The notes beneath the pieces are model-generated. The model searched no databases and was not told where the DNA came from. It saw nothing but the letters and a program-made list of their open reading frames with translations. Both the position numbers and the translations under genes were made by a program. 64,000 bases of DNA from Actinomycetaceae bacterium (GTDB lineage Bacteria; Actinomycetota; Actinomycetes; Actinomycetales; Actinomycetaceae): the NCBI GenBank assembly GCA_030527545.1, contig JAUNAP010000002.1, positions 124,001 to 188,000 of the forward strand, read 5' to 3'. Every line of letters starts with the position of its first letter. The stretch's first letter is position 1. This document shows, piece after piece, positions 61,498-64,000 of the stretch.

Positions 61498-62825
61498 CAG
61501 TGAGTCTCCTCCTCGGTGTCGAAGCCGAGATTGGCCAGGTCGGTGCGGGTCGCCGCGTCGACGGCCTTGAGCGAAGTGAGGAACTTCGAGGATTGGCGCG
61601 ATTGTGCCGCCTTGGCGAACTCGTCGTTGAACGCGGAGAAGGCGACGTTGACGTTGGGGCCGTAGATGAAAGGTGAAATCGAGTCGTTGGCCCGGGCCGC
61701 GAGCTCGTAGAAGTCGCGTTGGCCGAGGAATTCTTGAGTCTGGCCGTTGAGACTGCTCGCTGCGCTCAGGGAGGCAGGATAAACCCCTGCTTCCTTCGCG
61801 AGCAGGGAGGTTGCTTCGGCAGAGGTGTTGAGCCAGGTAGCAAACGCGAAGGCCGCTGCGGCGTGCTTGGTTTGCGTCGACACGGCGGTTGCCGACCCGC
61901 CCCAAGCGCCGGTCGTAGCCTTTTGCGTGTTCCATTGAGGCAGCGGTGCGGCGGCCCATTTGCCCGCCGTCGCACCGGCATTCCCCGCCAGGACCCCCGG
62001 TGCCCACACGGCGGAAATCCATCCGACCTGGGTGCCCGTGTTGAGGGCGTTGTTCCATTCGGGGGTGTACATCGGCTTGTTGTCGATGACGCCCTCCTCG
62101 ACGAGGTCGCCCCAGAAGCGGGCGACGAGGCGCGAAGGCTCGGAGTCGATGCGGACACTCCAGCGATCCTCGGCCGTGTCCCACCATGAAGCTCCGGCCT
62201 GCTGAGTGAGGCCGACGAAAAGGCCGGCGTCGTTGGCGGAGAAGGTACCGAGGTAGACGTTGGGATCGGCCTCGTGGACCGCGCGGGCCGCGGCGGCGTA
62301 GTCATCCCAGGTACGCGGGGGAGTCAGCCCAAGCTCGGCGAAGACGTCCTTGCGATAGAAGAACATGAGCGGAGCGGCGTCTTGGGGGATCGCGTAGACG
62401 GCGTCGGTATCGAGCGTGACCTGACGCCAGGTGCCCTCAGCGAACTCGCTGTTCAGGCGCGTGCCACCGAAGCGCGCAAGGTCGGCGATGGCGTTGTTCG
62501 TCGCGAGCGTGGGGATCTTTTGGTACTCGGCCTGAATGAGGTCCGGAGCTCCCGAGCCCGCGCGGATCGCCGTCAGGTATTTCGTGACCGTTGCGTCGCC
62601 GCCGTCCTGCTTGGACACGGTCACGTGGATGTTCGGGTGGGTCGCGTTCCAGGCCTCGGCGAGGCGTTCCATATTGGGTGCCCACGTCCAATACGTGAGT
62701 TCGACGTGCTCGTTGGGGTCGACGGTGGTGGCCTGTTCGCTGACGTCTGCGTGGCAGGCTGCCGTGAGCGCGAGCGCGAGGCTTGCCGCAACGGCGGCGA
62801 GTGTCCGCGCGAAGCGAGATGACAT
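61497..62825 (-). CDS. Carbohydrate-binding lipoprotein (SBP family 1)
   Basis: 442 residues. Lipobox LTAAC (Cys near residue 24), then LTYWTWAPNMERLAEAWNATHPNIHVTVSKQDGG, AGSGAPDLIQAEY, PQDAAPLMFFYRKDVFAELGL, WISAVWAPGVLAGNAGATAGKWAAAPLPQW and WGGSATAVSTQTKHAAAAFAFATWL, all typical of CUT1 sugar-binding proteins. First gene of the operon, GAGGAGG before its ATG, with paired LacI operators over its promoter. Substrate inferred as galacto-oligosaccharide or lactose. Confidence 0.93.
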   Translation of the reverse strand: MSSRFARTLAAVAASLALALTAACHADVSEQATTVDPNEHVELTYWTWAPNMERLAEAWNATHPNIHVTVSKQDGGDATVTKYLTAIRAGSGAPDLIQAEYQKIPTLATNNAIADLARFGGTRLNSEFAEGTWRQVTLDTDAVYAIPQDAAPLMFFYRKDVFAELGLTPPRTWDDYAAAARAVHEADPNVYLGTFSANDAGLFVGLTQQAGASWWDTAEDRWSVRIDSEPSRLVARFWGDLVEEGVIDNKPMYTPEWNNALNTGTQVGWISAVWAPGVLAGNAGATAGKWAAAPLPQWNTQKATTGAWGGSATAVSTQTKHAAAAFAFATWLNTSAEATSLLAKEAGVYPASLSAASSLNGQTQEFLGQRDFYELAARANDSISPFIYGPNVNVAFSAFNDEFAKAAQSRQSSKFLTSLKAVDAATRTDLANLGFDTEEETH

Positions 62826-62862
62826 GGTGCCTCCTCATTGAGTGCGTGGAATGCCCCACCAG

Positions 62863-62908
62863 TTTGGGAGCGCTCCCAAATGTAGCGTGGGAGCGCTCCC
62901 AAAGTCAA
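62863..62908 (-). promoter_or_regulatory. Galactoside operon promoter with two LacI operators
   Basis: Two perfect palindromes: TTTGGGAGCGCTCCCAAA (62863-62880) and TGGGAGCGCTCCCA (62888-62901), centres 23 bases apart. On the minus strand the -35 box TTGACT (62903-62908) and -10 box TACATT (62879-62884) flank the second operator, and the first lies just past the -10 box. GC in the middle (GCGC) is the usual LacI-family centre. Confidence 0.88.
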
Positions 62909-62938
62909 GTGGTCGGCCATTTTCGCTAGTGTTAGGGC

Positions 62939-63868
62939 ATGGCCGCGACCACGAGAGCGCGCGGGGGAGCCAGCGGGCGTTCCCCGGCTCCCACACGCCC
63001 CCACCCGCGGCGTGAGCCCGCTTCCGTCTATCGCCGCCGCAGGGCCGGGTGCGGGATCGTCGTCCTCGCGCTCATGCTCGTCATCGGCACGCTCCTTGCG
63101 CGCGCGTGCGGGGCGGGAACGACCACGGAGGAAACACCGAGCGTCGCGCCCGAGCCGACGACCCCGCCTCTGAGCGCCGAGGGCTTCGACCCTGCGATGA
63201 TCATCAGCGACGCCGATTTCACGGACGCGGCCACCATGGACGCCCCCGCGATCGACCGTTTCCTCGCCACCTGGGGCAAAGGGTGCCGCACGGGCGCCGA
63301 CGGCACCCCGTGTCTGGCCGCCTACCGGCTCGACATCGACGACCGGCCCGCCTCTGCTTCCTGCCCGAGCCCCCGCAAGGGCGGGAAGAACCTCACCGTC
63401 GGCGAGGTCATCGCACGCACCGCGCGGGCGTGCCGCATCAACCCCCAGGTCATCCTCGTCACCTTGCAAAAGGAACAGGGGCTCATCACCGCCTCCGGTT
63501 CCTCCTTGACCCGCACCCGCTACGAGACGGCGATGGGGTACGGGTGCCCCGACGGCGGAGAATGCGATCCCCAATTCAAGGGATTCGACACCCAGGTGTA
63601 TCAGGCTGCCGCTCAGTGGCGAAAGTACATGCTCGAGCCCGCCTCGTTCGCTATCCGCGCCGGCGTGCCCACGCGCATCCTCCACGCTCCCGACCCCGCC
63701 TGCGGCGCGCAGACGATCACGGTGAAGAACAAGGCGACGGCTGCGCTGTACAACTACACGCCCTACACGCCCACCGAAGATGCCCTGGCCGGTTCGACGG
63801 AGGGCTGCTCGGCCGCAGGCATCGGCAATTTGCGGTTCTACGAATACTGGCGCGCCTGGTTCGACTAG
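62939..63868 (+). CDS. Secreted or membrane-anchored hypothetical protein
   Basis: 309 residues. A long basic N-terminus (about 1-38), one membrane helix or signal anchor (CGIVVLALMLVIGTLLARAC), a Thr/Pro linker, then an external domain. Seen there: LTVGEVIARTARACRINPQVILVTLQKEQGLITA, YETAMGYGCPDGGECDPQFKGFDTQVYQAAAQWRKY and TITVKNKATAALYNYTPYTPTEDAL. This pattern recurs in actinobacterial secreted proteins annotated as hemagglutinin-like; the LQKEQG glutamate recalls lytic transglycosylase folds. No sure function. Confidence 0.7.
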   Translation: MAATTRARGGASGRSPAPTRPHPRREPASVYRRRRAGCGIVVLALMLVIGTLLARACGAGTTTEETPSVAPEPTTPPLSAEGFDPAMIISDADFTDAATMDAPAIDRFLATWGKGCRTGADGTPCLAAYRLDIDDRPASASCPSPRKGGKNLTVGEVIARTARACRINPQVILVTLQKEQGLITASGSSLTRTRYETAMGYGCPDGGECDPQFKGFDTQVYQAAAQWRKYMLEPASFAIRAGVPTRILHAPDPACGAQTITVKNKATAALYNYTPYTPTEDALAGSTEGCSAAGIGNLRFYEYWRAWFD

Positions 63869-63920
63869 CCGCGTCGCGATCAATGACCGACCAAGACACC
63901 CCGACCGTGAGAGCACAACG

Positions 63921-64000
63921 ATGAGAGCGCCTTATTTTCGTCTTGAGATAGTTGCGGGTCCCGGTTATGACGTCGGGGGGATTAACGCTGCCTCGGTGAT
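63921..64000 (+). CDS. Start of a reading frame running off the right edge
   Basis: ATG at 63921 opens a frame (MRAPYFRLEIVAGPGYDVGG...) that is still open at the window end after 26 codons. No ribosome site is visible, and the ATG overlaps the stop of a 13-codon frame (63883-63924) as ATGA. Not recognised. Confidence 0.35.
   Translation, partial: MRAPYFRLEIVAGPGYDVGGINAASV

Noticed and set aside
60562..62187. Fusion of a permease with upstream coding sequence
   Set aside because: The extended frame upstream of 61497 lies inside the binding-protein gene and has no protein-like content; the ATG with the ATGA overlap at 61497 is the real start.
63883..63924. 13-codon frame MTDQDTPTVRAQR overlapping the last ATG
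   Set aside because: No ribosome site and no supporting context; an ATGA overlap can arise by chance.

Overview
The window is high-GC actinobacterial DNA. Gene content and style suggest a host- or mucosa-associated member of the Actinomycetaceae (Actinomyces/Schaalia/Trueperella-like). This rests on the GC3-rich codon usage, a class Ib nrdF, the GuaB1-type GMP reductase, an S-box (SAM-I) metNIQ operon, two sialidases with a full sialic acid catabolic set, and SiaEFGI-like transporter genes of the kind known from corynebacteria. Genus and species cannot be fixed from the window alone.

Layout. 1-6.5 kb: the start of an ABC exporter gene, mmsA, a YeiH-type membrane protein, gluQ, an MFS drug exporter behind paired operator-like palindromes, and a fructosamine-kinase-like gene. 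6.5-12.5 kb: tRNA-Arg(ACG), a second DHA2 MFS exporter, a SAM-I riboswitch with metN-metI-metQ, tadA, upp and tRNA-Ser(CGA). 12.5-21.5 kb: housekeeping and hypothetical genes (MDR oxidoreductase, GCS2 ligase plus glutamine amidotransferase, RluA-type pseudouridine synthase, GNAT, AGE-family isomerase, a HAD fragment, P-loop kinase).

21.5-38.7 kb is a sialic acid locus. The minus-strand genes nanA-nanK-nanE-nagB turn Neu5Ac into GlcNAc-6-P and then, with a nagA that is not in the window, fructose-6-P. Upstream are two sialidases, one with a signal peptide and one without. The plus strand carries nanT, an uncharacterised DUF4862-like gene, a four-gene SBP5-type ABC importer (siaEFGI-like, with a permease-ATPase fusion) and a convergent FCD/GntR regulator (probable NanR). 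Promoter regions through the locus share CAGAC-containing, partly palindromic sites.

39.0-44.7 kb is the most unusual region: two copies of a module in which a small secreted peptidase-inhibitor-I36-like protein precedes a Cys-rich lipoprotein, plus a third lipoprotein. A Cys-Cys-motif membrane protein and nrdF lie between the copies. The first copy is clearly AT-richer than its surroundings. 44.7-47.8 kb: an ABC-F ATPase behind what looks like a leaderless three-codon MRL leader ORF with nested RNA stems, then a proline-iminopeptidase-like hydrolase. 48-53 kb: three paralogous secreted lipase-like hydrolases with a membrane-anchored protein between the first two. 53-56.5 kb: guaB1, a low-molecular-weight tyrosine phosphatase, a secreted trypsin-like protease and a purine-type phosphoribosyltransferase. 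56.5-62.9 kb: a minus-strand galactoside operon (binding protein, two permeases, LacI regulator, GH42 beta-galactosidase) behind two perfect LacI-type operators. The right end carries a secreted protein and the first codons of a further reading frame.
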